Below are positions 32,412 to 44,400 of a stretch of 64,000 nucleotides of DNA, piece after piece (the stretch's first letter is position 1; the number at the start of each line of letters is the position of its first letter). The translations under genes and the position numbers were made by a program. The DNA comes from Natronosalvus vescus (lineage in GTDB: Archaea; Halobacteriota; Halobacteria; Halobacteriales; Natrialbaceae): positions 124,001 to 188,000 of the forward strand of contig NZ_CP099546.1 in NCBI RefSeq assembly GCF_023973145.1, in the 5' to 3' direction. The notes under the pieces are model-generated. The model saw only the letters and a program-made list of their open reading frames with translations, was not told the DNA's origin and did not search any database.

Positions 32412-35400
32412 ATGGCGACAGAAAAACACACCACGCCACCAGCTGTTGAATCGACTTCTTCCTCCGCGGATGTAGATGCAGATGAGGATGCGCTTTCAGA
32501 ATCGGCGTCACATACCGAATCGGATACGATCGAAGCCTCGAGTACACGAGAAACGAAGCCCAGGGGCGAACCAGGGGATACGGTTGACCCACCCTCTGCG
32601 TCTGCGTCCGAACTCGAGGAACCCGAGACACGGACGTATCTCGAGATCCGACCATCGACGAAGGGACTCAATCTGTTTGCAGTCACGCAGGCAATGGAGT
32701 CACTTTACAGTCGTCTGGAAGCGGCGACGACGAGTGGGCTCTGGAATACGCTTCGAGGGAAGGCCAACGCGCCACTCGTTGAGTGGCTTCTCGTCGCCGA
32801 TGGAAAATCGGATACGAGTATTCGCTATCTGGTTGGAACCACAGATGAAGCGTTTCTCGAGGAACTCGAGACGATTTGTCGAACCTGTATACCGAACTCG
32901 TATGAACTCACCAAGGTGCAGTGGCATCCACAGCATCTCGTAGACTCACTGGATACAGTCCCGGATCGCTCGAGTCCGAATTCACAATCAATACACCCAG
33001 ATCCAGATTCAGATCCAGATCCAGATTCAGTGTCAGACTCGAGTTCTCACTCACGCTTACACTCGTCTTCGACCTCGATCTCGAACTCAGATTCCCCTCC
33101 GCACGTAAATCCACAACCAGACTCAGCCAGCGAACCACCGTACGTTGCAGGGGTAGAATACCGTGGGAAAGCACACTTAGCCCGTGATTGGCTCACCTCG
33201 TTTCGATCGTTCGAAGCGGTGCTTCCCCCGACAACAACCCACCCTGAACAACACACCCATGAGTCACATCGCGTTCCACTGGCGACGCTCATAGAGACGA
33301 TGTGTGAGGTAGACGTCCCCCTCATCTACCAGGTGGTGTGTCGCCCAGCAGGATCCCTCCAGGCAGCGGCCGATTCCTATCAGATCGAACTCGAGGGCGG
33401 GATCGTCACGACAGGGGACAAGATCGCCGATTTCATGTTTTCAAGCACGGAGCCCAGAGATCCCGATTCGATCGAACCCACACCGGCCTATAGAGATCGC
33501 CTCGAGTCACTCGCGCATCGAGATCACCGACATCCCTTTCAGGTATCGATCCGAGCGGTTGCACTCTCGAGGAAGAATCCACAGCGAGCAAACGAGGCAG
33601 CACACCATCTTTCAGGTGCGTTCGATCACCTGAGTGGCCCATTTCACGAGATTCGTGGTCACGTCGTAACCGATGACGACCTCCACAACCAATCTCTCCC
33701 GCCAGGGAGTCACCTCTTTGAGAAACTCAGAGATCGGGTGTGTGATGAACTGACCTACGACGCGCTGAGGAATCGACCGCCATGGAGAGCACACGAGAGT
33801 GCTGGGCTGGTAATGTCCGTCGAGGAACTCCCTGCAGTCTGCCTACTCGACGGCGTCGGATTGACCGCACATGGCCAACGGGCACTTGAGGCACGCCACT
33901 CAGAGCGAACGGGGCTCCCACTTCCATCGCCAGAGGCACTGGAGCGATATTCGGGAGCTGGACAAGCACTGTGTCTCCCACTGACTGATGATCGACAACC
34001 TCACTCTCAGCCCTTCGTTTTGCGACCCGCTCTCCAGGATCGCCATCTGTTCGTTATTGGGGACACTGGCTCGGGGAAGTCGGTGCTCACCACCACCGCA
34101 CTCCTTTCGAATATAGAGGCTACAGCAGGCCCGGAGATCCTGTTCGATTACAAAGGTGGAGGAACGGCCACCGAATTGCTCCAGGCTCACTACGCGGCTC
34201 GTGGCGACCTCAGTGACGTTCTGTACTTCGACCTGACCAAGACGCTGCCTGCACTCTCGATCTTCACGATCAGGCCACTGCTCGAGGCAGGGCTCTCACG
34301 CGAGGAAGCTCGTTCACGCATCGCTGGCCACTACGAAGAGATCCTTTCGGGGTTGATGGGGGAAGAACAGTACTATGGCGCAACGGAGTCGACAAAGGCG
34401 ATTCGAAATCACCTCCGAGCACTGTTCGATCCGATTCACGGTTCGGAGACGGTTTCGCATAAAGAACTCTACGATGCACTGCAACAGACGCTCAGTGACC
34501 GGACACCACCATCAACCTCCGATGAGCGCCTCACTGCGTATTTTGCAGGCTTACTCGAGCGAGACCGGGACGTCTTCAATATGATTCTCGGTGGGGCCGT
34601 GGCTCGAGTCGAAACCATCGCGACGGATGATCGCCTCGCACCACTGTTCGATCACGTCTACGTTCCAGAAGCAGATGGTGAATCCACAGCCAAGTCGGAT
34701 ACTCCAAACCTCGAGTATACAGCCAAGTCGGATGCTCCAAACCTCGAGTACAGAGACGGCAAACCCGGGCATACAGACGAATCTGACACTCGAGACCGCG
34801 GGTACATAGCCGAAACCAAATCTCGAGACCACATCCATGCTCGCCCCCTCTCTGAATCACAGGGGACTCGAGGGGGTCACACTCTCGAGGATCTCGAGGA
34901 TCTCGAGGATCTCGATACTCTCGCTGCAATCGATGAGGATCGCGAGCCGTATTTCGATTTCACCGATATTATCAACGAGGACGTTGTCGTCGTCTTCGAT
35001 TTCGGTGGAATGGAAGAGCGAGTTAAACGGGCGCTCACGCTCGTTTTGCTCTCGAATCTCTGGAGTGCGCTTAAAGCGCGCTCTGAAGACGATAATCAAA
35101 ATCGGAAGCCACCACGGGTCAACCTGTATCTCGAGGAAGCCAGAGATGTGGCGACGACACAGTTAGTCGATACGCTGTTGTCACAGGGGCGTTCGTTCGG
35201 CTTATCGATCATGCTGGGGGTGCAATTCCCCGGCCAGCTCCGCTCGGCCGATCCATCGAATCAAACGTATGAAGAGGCGCTCAACGAGATCGGGACGTTC
35301 GTCGTCGGGAACGTGAGCATTGAAGAGGATCTCCCAAAGGCCCTGGCAACTGACGACATCCAACCAGCGAAGGTGGCACGACGGCTTGCGGCAATGCGTC

Positions 35401-36617
35401 ACGGTGAGTGGCTCATCCGCCCAGCCGCTGCATTCGGAGCCCCTGCACCCCGGCCATTTCTCGGGCGTTCTCTCACACCACCAGCCGGCCATCCAGTGAG
35501 TGAACAGCCACTAAAAGGTGAGGAGTACCAGTCGTTTGAAGCTGCGTTCGACTTACTCACAATCGAGACATGGAACAACGCAGGCCTGGGGTACGAATCA
35601 GACCCGGTTCTCGCCGACCCCATCGATGGGTCAGCCAGCGATGAGACCCAATCCGAAGAGCTTCGCGTTGACTCATTGTTACCACATACGAAGCGGATGC
35701 CCGATTGTGTCAGGTACAACGAGGCCATCGATGCACTCTGTTGTCGGATCTGCCAGAACCGATATGACCCAACCATCGAGGGCATGAAACGCGCAATTGC
35801 CTGTTGTCACGCCCTCGAGGACGTCGACCCTGCTGACATCCCCGCCTGTGAGATCAACCTCAAACTCACGCCCGAAGAACGAGAGGAATCCCCGTGGACA
35901 GACCGACAACTTCTCTTCATGCAGACAGTCTACAACGCCCAGCAACTCCGGTATGATCCACTCGAGTACGATTTACTCCACGACTCGATGATTCGCCTCC
36001 AGGAGTACGTCGGAATCGACACGGAGGAGATTACCCCACTCCTCGAAGCAGACGTCCTTCGTCACGATGCCGATCACCCACACCGCCTGTATTCCGTCTC
36101 ACCCGAGGGACGGACACTCATAGGCGAAAGCTACCGACAGGGCGTCGATTATGGCCACGGCGAAGGCGATCTCGAGGAATCTTCCCAACACGTCTTCGGC
36201 ATCGAAGTCACCCGACAGTACCTCGAGGCTACCTACGTCGACGACCCTGACTCGAGCGTCACCGAGATCATCCCCTACTACGATATCGATGGGAACCACC
36301 GCCTCGACCTCGCTGGGGTCGATGCAGATGGCGAGATCATCATCACAGCAGAGGTCGAACGGATCAATAACGACGTTCACCGTGCCGTTCCCGATGATTT
36401 CGATAAAATGGCTTCCGTCGAACCCGAAGAAGCCATCTGGGTCGTTATGAAACAGGCCGATGGGCACAAGGTTCTCTCTGCGCTCAACAACCCACCCGAA
36501 GGCCCACCTCGAGTCACCAAGACCTATGCCGAAACGACCCCACCCCAGCAGTTCCGGATCGACACACCCGGTTTGACCGCTATCTACCCGGCTGAGTGGC
36601 TCAAAGATCAATACTAG
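32412..36617 (+). CDS. Large TraD/HerA-like ATPase with nuclease-like C-terminus
   Basis: The ATG at 32412 (MATEKHTTPPAVESTSSSAD) gives 1,401 residues; a GTG at 32385 would add nine. Order: acidic low-complexity N-terminus; a folded region to about 530 with a Ser/Asp-rich insert near 190-235; and an ATPase with Walker A GDTGSGKSVL (K556), a KGGG element (ILFDYKGGGTATELL) and Walker B VNLYLEEARD (E908), followed by GVQFPG. This is the VirD4/TraD-HerA pump pattern. Residues 1290-1330 (HRLDLAGVDADGEIIITAEV, D1299, E1314, E1316) look like a PD-(D/E)XK site. Between Walker A and B lies a repeat-rich insert at 750-840. In a mobile region with T4SS-like genes at the left edge, a DNA-transfer motor is the best guess. 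Confidence 0.88.
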   Translation: MATEKHTTPPAVESTSSSADVDADEDALSESASHTESDTIEASSTRETKPRGEPGDTVDPPSASASELEEPETRTYLEIRPSTKGLNLFAVTQAMESLYSRLEAATTSGLWNTLRGKANAPLVEWLLVADGKSDTSIRYLVGTTDEAFLEELETICRTCIPNSYELTKVQWHPQHLVDSLDTVPDRSSPNSQSIHPDPDSDPDPDSVSDSSSHSRLHSSSTSISNSDSPPHVNPQPDSASEPPYVAGVEYRGKAHLARDWLTSFRSFEAVLPPTTTHPEQHTHESHRVPLATLIETMCEVDVPLIYQVVCRPAGSLQAAADSYQIELEGGIVTTGDKIADFMFSSTEPRDPDSIEPTPAYRDRLESLAHRDHRHPFQVSIRAVALSRKNPQRANEAAHHLSGAFDHLSGPFHEIRGHVVTDDDLHNQSLPPGSHLFEKLRDRVCDELTYDALRNRPPWRAHESAGLVMSVEELPAVCLLDGVGLTAHGQRALEARHSERTGLPLPSPEALERYSGAGQALCLPLTDDRQPHSQPFVLRPALQDRHLFVIGDTGSGKSVLTTTALLSNIEATAGPEILFDYKGGGTATELLQAHYAARGDLSDVLYFDLTKTLPALSIFTIRPLLEAGLSREEARSRIAGHYEEILSGLMGEEQYYGATESTKAIRNHLRALFDPIHGSETVSHKELYDALQQTLSDRTPPSTSDERLTAYFAGLLERDRDVFNMILGGAVARVETIATDDRLAPLFDHVYVPEADGESTAKSDTPNLEYTAKSDAPNLEYRDGKPGHTDESDTRDRGYIAETKSRDHIHARPLSESQGTRGGHTLEDLEDLEDLDTLAAIDEDREPYFDFTDIINEDVVVVFDFGGMEERVKRALTLVLLSNLWSALKARSEDDNQNRKPPRVNLYLEEARDVATTQLVDTLLSQGRSFGLSIMLGVQFPGQLRSADPSNQTYEEALNEIGTFVVGNVSIEEDLPKALATDDIQPAKVARRLAAMRHGEWLIRPAAAFGAPAPRPFLGRSLTPPAGHPVSEQPLKGEEYQSFEAAFDLLTIETWNNAGLGYESDPVLADPIDGSASDETQSEELRVDSLLPHTKRMPDCVRYNEAIDALCCRICQNRYDPTIEGMKRAIACCHALEDVDPADIPACEINLKLTPEEREESPWTDRQLLFMQTVYNAQQLRYDPLEYDLLHDSMIRLQEYVGIDTEEITPLLEADVLRHDADHPHRLYSVSPEGRTLIGESYRQGVDYGHGEGDLEESSQHVFGIEVTRQYLEATYVDDPDSSVTEIIPYYDIDGNHRLDLAGVDADGEIIITAEVERINNDVHRAVPDDFDKMASVEPEEAIWVVMKQADGHKVLSALNNPPEGPPRVTKTYAETTPPQQFRIDTPGLTAIYPAEWLKDQY
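34884..34910 (+). repeat. Nine-base tandem repeat within the ATPase gene
   Basis: Three copies of ctcgaggat encode LEDLEDLED between the two ATPase motifs. Just upstream, near 34690-34750, a 33-base unit encoding AKSDTPNLEYT and AKSDAPNLEYR is duplicated in frame. Both lie in the low-complexity insert, which is likely to be length-variable. Confidence 0.75.
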
Positions 36618-37128
36618 TCCAGTCCCAATTCGTCGCTCGAGAGCAGCGTTCGAGGAAGCTGATGCGGTTCCTCGAGATCATAATCGGGTGTAAAGCCCGC
36701 AATTAGAGCGATGTGAGGTGTGTGAGGGTGAACTAGGAAAAGGAAGATGGAGCGTGGGGAGGAAAATAGCTCGAGCAAGGGCACGATCCGGGAACCACTT
36801 CAGGGTACTCGAGCGTGTCTCGAGGTTCCCTGACGCGTTTCACAGCGTCTCGAGCGGACTCGAGCGTCTGGAGTCTGCTCTCGATATCCTGTCCTGTAGG
36901 ATTCACGACGATGCGTACGTTTGAGTCGAAACCTCGAGAGAGTGCGACCGCAACAGGGAGAGTGAGCGGACGACCATCGAAACGACAGTCGATACTCCAT
37001 ATTCCGTGCTCCATACTCAAATACGACTGGAATACTCGAGATATCGTCCCTAACCCTGTTTTTGGCAATCTCGCTATCGAACCACTTCGTTCACACACGT
37101 ATGACCCCTGATCCTCTGAAAAGTCGAT

Positions 37129-37225
37129 CTCCGTATCTCACATAGCGAATACGGAGTAAACTACCCCGCCCTACTCGCTCCCTCCCGTCTTGTGGCGGTC
37201 GGTCACTCCTTGAGGGCAGGGCTTT
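37129..37225 (-). mobile_element. Remnant of an IS200/IS605-type right end
   Basis: On the minus strand the segment reads gccctgccctcaaggag, a gap, then gagggagcgagtagggcggg and gtagttt. The tnpB element at 58919-58962 ends ccccaccctcaa, a hairpin, then gggtggggtagttgac. The shared ccctcaa ... ggg(c/t)ggggtagtt layout supports a degraded right end. A hairpin at 37129-37156 flanks it. The transposase gene itself is not present. Confidence 0.4.
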
Positions 37226-38453
37226 CCCGCAACGACATTGTGCCCCGCGACCTCATGCATGGACGCGGCCCGGCTTCTTACCGTCCACGCTTTCGACGCG
37301 CTCCTCCCTTCCCTCCTCGCTTTGCTCGGTGAGGAAGTGGGCTCCGCGCTTCCCGCCAAAGCTAAACCTGGACTCTCTGCTCACCGCACCCCCTCTCTCG
37401 CCGAGTATGAACTTCTCACCTGTTCGATCACCACCAATCCCACTCGAGTCCAACATCACCCTCAAATCTCGATACGTTATGCACCCCTCCTCAAACATGC
37501 TCGAGTAGACAAGCCAGCCACATTGACCGTTCAAACCGACCGTATCGACCGTCTACGCGGCCAGGGCGCCCGTTTAGGGACACACTCGAACACCCAAACT
37601 ACCCCGATCTCGGGCGGTGAATCCTCAATTCTACGGATCCAAAACCGATAGACTGCAACCGATTATGAAAAACGTTCTATTAAATTGATAATTCGCTCAT
37701 ATCATATATTCGTCTGTTCTATTCGCCCCGTAGAAGCCTCATAACCTCCAATCCCAACTGAGATTCTCTCCTGAAACCCGTTTTCATCACCTCCTATAAA
37801 TGAGATCGAACGCCACCCCAAAACGCAAGACGAGAACCGATTATGAACTCCTCAGAAAGGGATTTTGCCACCCTCGGTGAGACGAACTCGAGTCACCCAA
37901 CAAACTCGAACACCCACTACGCACGGACGAAACCCACGAACAATACATCCCTCGAGTTAGCTCTCTCCACTCCTGATCCGCACCTAGTTCTACCGTACCA
38001 CGACTTCACAGGCTTATTTGCGGATTCCGTACGAGTTCATGGGTGTGAGAAGACCCCAAACCAGCCTTAACAGCGTACAAGAGCGTCCCCGAGTACACCG
38101 AACGCAGACTGATTCTCTCTGAGAACGTGGAAATTTCAGCGGGGCGAGTGTCCCGGTTTTGGTGAGGACACTGTCGTTGCAGGTGTCATCGAAGAGGTCG
38201 TACTTGCTCATGCGTCGAGGAGGAGTGGCCCCAGCATCGGTGAAAACCCGTTCGAGTATTGACTTCACAGTGAGCCCATTACCCGGTCACCACACGGTCG
38301 CTCACCTTTGTCTGGTGCTTGCTCCCTCGAGATTTGATTTGGATGGCATATCAGAATCACATCATATCAGTAATGAATAATGGTGCATATCACTCCACGC
38401 TAGTGAAAACCACCCACGCAAGCAAGGACGCTGCATCCTCTAATGGCCAAAAG

Positions 38454-38465
38454 TATTATTATAGA
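38454..38465 (+). promoter_or_regulatory. TATA-like element of the giant protease gene
   Basis: The segment tattattataga lies about 24-35 nt before the ATG at 38489, the spacing of a haloarchaeal TATA box for a transcript with little or no leader. Confidence 0.45.
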
Positions 38466-38488
38466 TATCTTGAAAGTCTTACGAGTTA

Positions 38489-41400
38489 ATGAATTCCGGC
38501 AGGGGGAAACGGAAGCAGTCTAGGTGCGGACGAACGACACGGTCGAACGGGGGATCGCATTCACGGGGGTGGATGCGTGTGCTCGAGAGTTCGGCTCACG
38601 CGATCCTTGTGATGGTGATGGCGCTGTTGATGGTGACCAGCATCATGGTTCCAGCAGTGGCTGCGGGATCGTCACCGGCGGCCGACGGCGCCAGTGATCC
38701 GCTTGAATCGGCGGGTACACCGCTCGATACCGCCCTCAACACTGAACGGGAACGGAGCCACGCTGACACCGACCACGATCAGTCTAACGACGCCGACACC
38801 GAGGATGTCTCGGCGGTGTCCGAGGGTGACACTGCGAGCGGAACGGATCACGAGATTACGCTCATCACAGGCCAGACGATTCACGTCTCTGAACAGGCCG
38901 ATGGTGGCCTCACTGTCCATACCTCGAGTAACGACGTCCTCCACCAGGTTGACACCCCTGATGGAACGTACGTCTACCCCGAGAGCGTCGATTTGAGTGT
39001 CTACGACCGGGAGCTGTTCAACGTTGATCGGCTCATCGACGAGGGGATGACTGACGCCGACGCCGAGACGATTCCAGTGATTATTCGTGCATCGGAACAT
39101 TCCGATGAAGTTCGAATGAGCGATGTCGGTGCCTTCGATGCCGTCGAGGGGTATGCGGCGACGCGGTCGCTCACCCTCGTCGACGCCACGGCCGGCGAGA
39201 TCCAGAAGGATCGATCGGCACGCACACTTCGCACGCTCGAGCGCGAGTTCGAACTCGAGAGCGTCTCTCTCGACCGGACGGTCGACGTGGCAACTGACAC
39301 CTCCGTCGACGCCATCGCGGGTGAAACCGCTCGGGAAACACACGACGTGAACGGCACCGGCGTGACGGTCGCAGTCCTCGACACCGGCGTCGACACCGAC
39401 CATCCGGATCTCGCGAACGCGGTCGTCGATCAGGCCGACTTCACCGGCGACGGAACCGGCGACGTCAACGGGCATGGCACCCACGTCGCGGGCACGATCG
39501 CCGGCGACGGCACCGCCAGCAACGGCACGTTCGTCGGCGTCGCCCCTGGGGCGAGCATCGTGGACGTGAAAGTACTCGGTGATGCCGGCTCCGGCTCAAC
39601 GTCGGGCATCATCGAGGGGATCGAGTACGCGATCGACGAGGACGTCGACGTCATCTCGATGAGTCTGGGCGGGCCGGGTGCGCCGGATGACCCGCTCGTT
39701 GAGGCCGTTCATGGGGCGGTTGATGAGGACATTACCGTCGTCGTCGCCGCCGGAAACACCGGCCCCGATCAGTCCACGATTGACGTTCCCGGGAAGGCCG
39801 AGCACGTGATCACGGTCGGTGCCACCGACCACCGGGAGGACGATGTCGCGGGGTTCTCCTCGCGCGGCCCGACTGCGACCGAGCTGGCGCTCAAACCCGA
39901 TATCGCCGCCCCAGGTGTCGAGATCGGGGCCGCCCGCGCCGACGGCGCCTACGATCCGATTGCGGACTATCCTGAGTACGCCCGCATCAGCGGTACCAGT
40001 ATGGCGACTCCCCACGTCAGCGGGGTCGCCGCGATGATGCTTGAGCAGAATCCCGACAAAACCCCGGATCGCGTCAAGGACGTCCTCCTCTCGAACGCAG
40101 ACGTGGTGTCGGGCACTGATGACGCCTACGCGGTCGGCGCCGGTCAGGTGAACGCTACCCGAGCGGTCTCGCCCGATCTGGTCGTCTCCAACGCCACCGA
40201 GAGTTTCGGAACCGTTAGCGGTGACGACCAGGTGACGCGCACGCTTGCCGTCGAAAATCCGACGGACGAGACAGTCGAGTTGGCCGTCGACGACCATCTC
40301 CTTGAGACTACCGGTGGAACCACCCACGCCGAGCTTGTAACGGTCAACCGGACGAGCCTGACGCTCGACCCCGGTGACGTGGGCTATGTTGAGTACACCA
40401 TCGACGCTACGGCTGGGGGGATCTTCTCAGGACACGTCGAGTTTACGAACAACGCGACGGCCGAGACCCACCGCGCGGTGTTCGGATTCGCCGTCGGGGA
40501 CGAAGTGACCGTCGAAAAATCGCCTTACAGCGCTGATGGCTCCGTAGAAGGTGATGAGGTGTGGGTCTTCTCCCTTGAGAGGGGCAGTTCCCAGACGCTC
40601 ACGGTCGAGAACGGGCAGGTCTCGTTCATCAGAACCGGTGAGGAGTATCAGCTCTGGTCGAGTGGCTACGACGAACCCACTAACACGCCGATCAAGACCG
40701 CGACCGCACTCAATGCGAGTGACGCCACCACGGCGATCCTTGACGAGCAAGCAACGGTCGCCTACACCATCGACGACTCCGAACTCAACGCTTCGCTCCG
40801 TTCGATGCAGGTGCAGCCGAAGATGCAACACCACACCGATCACGGAGATCGGCTGAGTTCGCGGAGTTTGTATGACAATATTGACGCCCAGACGGTTCGT
40901 TTCCCGAAGGGGGCAGAGTACAACGCCAGTGTCCACCACGTCACGGTTTCGACTGACCAACACGATGGCGGAAATAACGTCGATGTTGATGACGTCTACT
41001 GGCTCGTCTACGGGACGGTCGGTGTTGACGGCGACCAGAAGTTCGTCGTCAATGAATCCGAACTCGGCACGTTCGAGCGAACGTATCTCCGCAGTGCAGA
41101 AAACGAACGTATCGCTCCTTTCTTCAATAGCCAGACGACCGTCTGGGAGGACTACGGTTCTGGAAGTACGTCGTTCGATGTGCGCGACCGAACCGAACAG
41201 CGGATCCATGTCACCCAGGAGGCGATCTATCTCTCAAACGGTGTAGTGCACGACGGTTCGCTCAGCTCGCAGTCGCTGACCCCACCCGAACCGGGTGGAG
41301 TTCACCAGATCGATTTCAATCGACACCCCTACACGGGAACGTTCGACGGCTTCATCATTGAGGACTGGCGTATCGACCTCTACGGTGGCTACCTATCCGA

Positions 41401-44400
41401 TCAGAACACCCCTCGACACGTCTATAGAAACTGGGATCACGGCTCATCGTACGTGGTCACCGTCGACGGAACTACGATCGACGAGGGAACAGAACACAAT
41501 CACCACTTCGACTCGATTAACGACATCGAACTCGAATCCGGTCAGGAAGTCAGCGTCGAACTTGTGGGGGAGAACCCAACGGGGGTACTCTCTACCCAGG
41601 TCACAACGGATGCACACGTGACCTACGAGGAGTATGGCGACAACACCCCGCCGCTGCTCCAGCACGTCGACGTCAACGGCCTCGACGAGTACAACAGCGT
41701 TGAGTCCAGCGAGGTCACGATCACCCTCGTTGTCGAGAGCAGCGACGGCCTCGCCGAGGACGACCTCGCGTTGCTGACAGCCACTGAAGACGTCGACGAT
41801 CCCGCGTTCACCGATGCCACCGTCAATCCGGCTGGGACATGGGATACATGGGATCTCGAGATCGTCGATACCGATGGTCAGAGTTACCTCCTCGAAGCGA
41901 CGGTGAACGCGACCGACGAAGAAGGCACGCTTCATCTCGCGACACGCCTCGTCGACGTGGAAGGCGATCGGTACGAGACAACCGTTCGCGACGCGTTCCA
42001 CGTGGGCGACCCGCCATCGTTCGATGACGGTGACAGTGGTGAGGACGAACCGGATGAGGTGCGCGATCAGACGATCACCGGACAGTTCATCCAGGCAGAC
42101 GGCGACCCGGGCGTCAATCACACGGTGATAGTCAACCGGCGTGATGATGGCTCCTTCCTCTATGCGGACGCCGAGACGAACGCAACGGGCCACTTCGAGA
42201 TTGACGTGGCCAGCGGGTACGTCTACGATCTCACTTACGTCCAGTGGTCGGCGTTCTCCGATGGGGAGGTTGAGATGCCACGAGATGGGAACGTCGACGT
42301 AAAATCGATCGCCTCGGTCGATCTGACGGACGAGGAGGCCGAGAGTACAGCGACGGAGCCAACCGCAACCGACACCGTCTCTGGCCTCACGGCCACGAGC
42401 GGATCCGACGGTTCCGCGACCATCATCGACACGAACGAGACGGAGCTCGGCACGATCGAGCTCCCCATTGGCCACGTCTTGACTGTCGACGCCAAAGACG
42501 AGAGCGGAAACCTCGTCGAGAACGCAACGAAGTTTGTCTCCGATGGGGCTCCAGAGGAGTTCATGGGCATCGGAATTAACTTGGACACACTCGGTGAGGA
42601 ACCCGGCCTGGAAATGAACGGCTCGACGACGGTCACCGTTTCGCCGCCTGAAAATGACGACCGATTCGTCGACCAAGAGTACGAACTCGAGTTCAATGTA
42701 ACCGAGGATACGCACGCCGAGGTGGTTCTCGAGGAACGTGAGACGGTAACGCTCACCGGCCAGGTGTTGCTCGCCGACGGCACCCCGGCGGCGAACGATC
42801 AGATCCATATACCAGATCCGAACGGCTTCCAGCACGTCGCCACCGATGCTGACGGCTACTTCAGTACGAACGTCACCAGTAACTCGACCCTCTCACTCGG
42901 CTACTATCAGGCCGCCGAGAACGACTCGTTCGCCCCCGTTCGTGACGGCTCGCCGGACGTCTACTCCCTCGATCGTATCGAGGTCGGGGACGAAGACACC
43001 GATGTCGGGACGTACCACCTGCCTGATGCGTCGGTACTCGACGTGGAAGTCGTCGATAAGGACGGCCAGCCCGTTGAGAACGCCCAGGTGAGGGTCGTCG
43101 CGTACAACGAGAATCGATCCAACGGCTTCGGAACCGGCTTCGAGCCGTCGACCAACGCCGACGGGTGGCTTGATTTCGAGAGCGCGGACGACACCGGGAT
43201 CGAAGTCACCGGTGAAGTGACCGTTCAGGTCAAACCACCGGAGAACGACGACCGGTTCGACACCTACACGTACGAACAGGAGGTGACCGTCGAGGAGGAC
43301 ACGTCGCTACAGTTCGAACTTGCAGAAGACGCGCCCGAGCAACCCGATACCATCACCGGGCAACTCACCCTGGCTGACGGGACGCCAGCGGCGAATAATA
43401 CGTTGCTCGTGAACAAACGGAACGACCGTTGGTTCTATGACCAGGTCGAAACCAACGAGACGGGACACTTCGAAGTCCCCATCGAGAGCGGCGCCGTCTA
43501 TGATCTCGTCTACGTTCAGTTCCTGGATGACGACGGGTCAGATACTGACGTGCTTATTCCCCGAGACGGCAACGTTGACCTCTATAACGTTGCTTCGATC
43601 GACTTGCGCGATGGTGGAGAAGAGACATCCAGCGGGCCGCTGACGCTCGATCCCGGTGTCGAGGGGATGACAACGACAACGGCGAGCGCCTCGGGCGTCT
43701 CATCTGCGATCATCAACACGGACGATCCAGCTCTCGGGGAGATCGAGCTGCCGAAAGGTCACCCTGTTACCGTTGAAGTCATCGACGAGGCCGGAAACCC
43801 CGTCGAGAACGCAACGGCGACCTACACCGATGGGGCACCCGAGGAGTTCATGGCCACTGGATTGGTCGGCTTCACCGAGAACGACGGGCTTGCGTACTGG
43901 AACGATGCCCCACATCCGGGACTCGAGATGAACGGATCCGCGACAGTGATGGTCGAACCTCCGGAGGGCGATAGCCGCTTCGTCAATACCACGTACGAGT
44001 TCACCCCGTCCGTCACTGAGGGGACTAATATCACCATCGAACTCGAAGAGCGGGATAGACCCACCATAGCGATCCAGGAACCCGCTGACGGGTCGACTGT
44101 CAACGAGAGCGCGGTGGCGATCCTCTATGAGCTGGCACACACCAACGTTGACGACGCCGCAGCCGTCGAGTACCGCATCCTCGACGACGGTGAAGCGGTC
44201 GTCGACTGGATTGACGCGCCGTTCGAGGCGACCGGCGAGTCGGTGACACTCGACACCATCACGCCCGAACTCGAGGACGGTTCGTACGAACTCGAGATGC
44301 GCGTACTCGATTCGGCAGGGGACGTGATCGAAGTCTCGAGCGCGGTCGACAACAGTGCGTTAGAGGTTTACACGACAGCACCGGTGATTACGCTCATCTC

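Larger units (their letters stand above)
36618..38488. other. 1.87-kb gene-poor region with mobile-element debris
   Basis: No frame here shows convincing coding character. A minus-strand frame ending at 36733 (QDIESRLQTLESARDAVKRV) is the only protein-like stretch, and could be a small gene. A perfect 8-bp stem, ctccgtat/atacggag, lies at 37129-37156, followed by aaactaccccgccctac, the inverted match of the tnpB right end (gtagttgac context). Later sequence (37650-37800 and 38340-38488) is AT-rich and should contain the protease promoter. Confidence 0.55.

Noticed and set aside
36733-37035. A minus-strand frame of about 100 codons ending QDIESRLQTLESARDAVKRV and beyond
   Set aside because: It has some helical protein character but no promoter, no ribosome site and an odd cysteine/serine-rich end; kept only as a remark in the intergenic entry.
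37238-37651. A 137-codon plus-strand frame in the gene-poor region
   Set aside because: It overlaps the mobile-element remnant and has a poor acidic bias; no motif or domain is visible.
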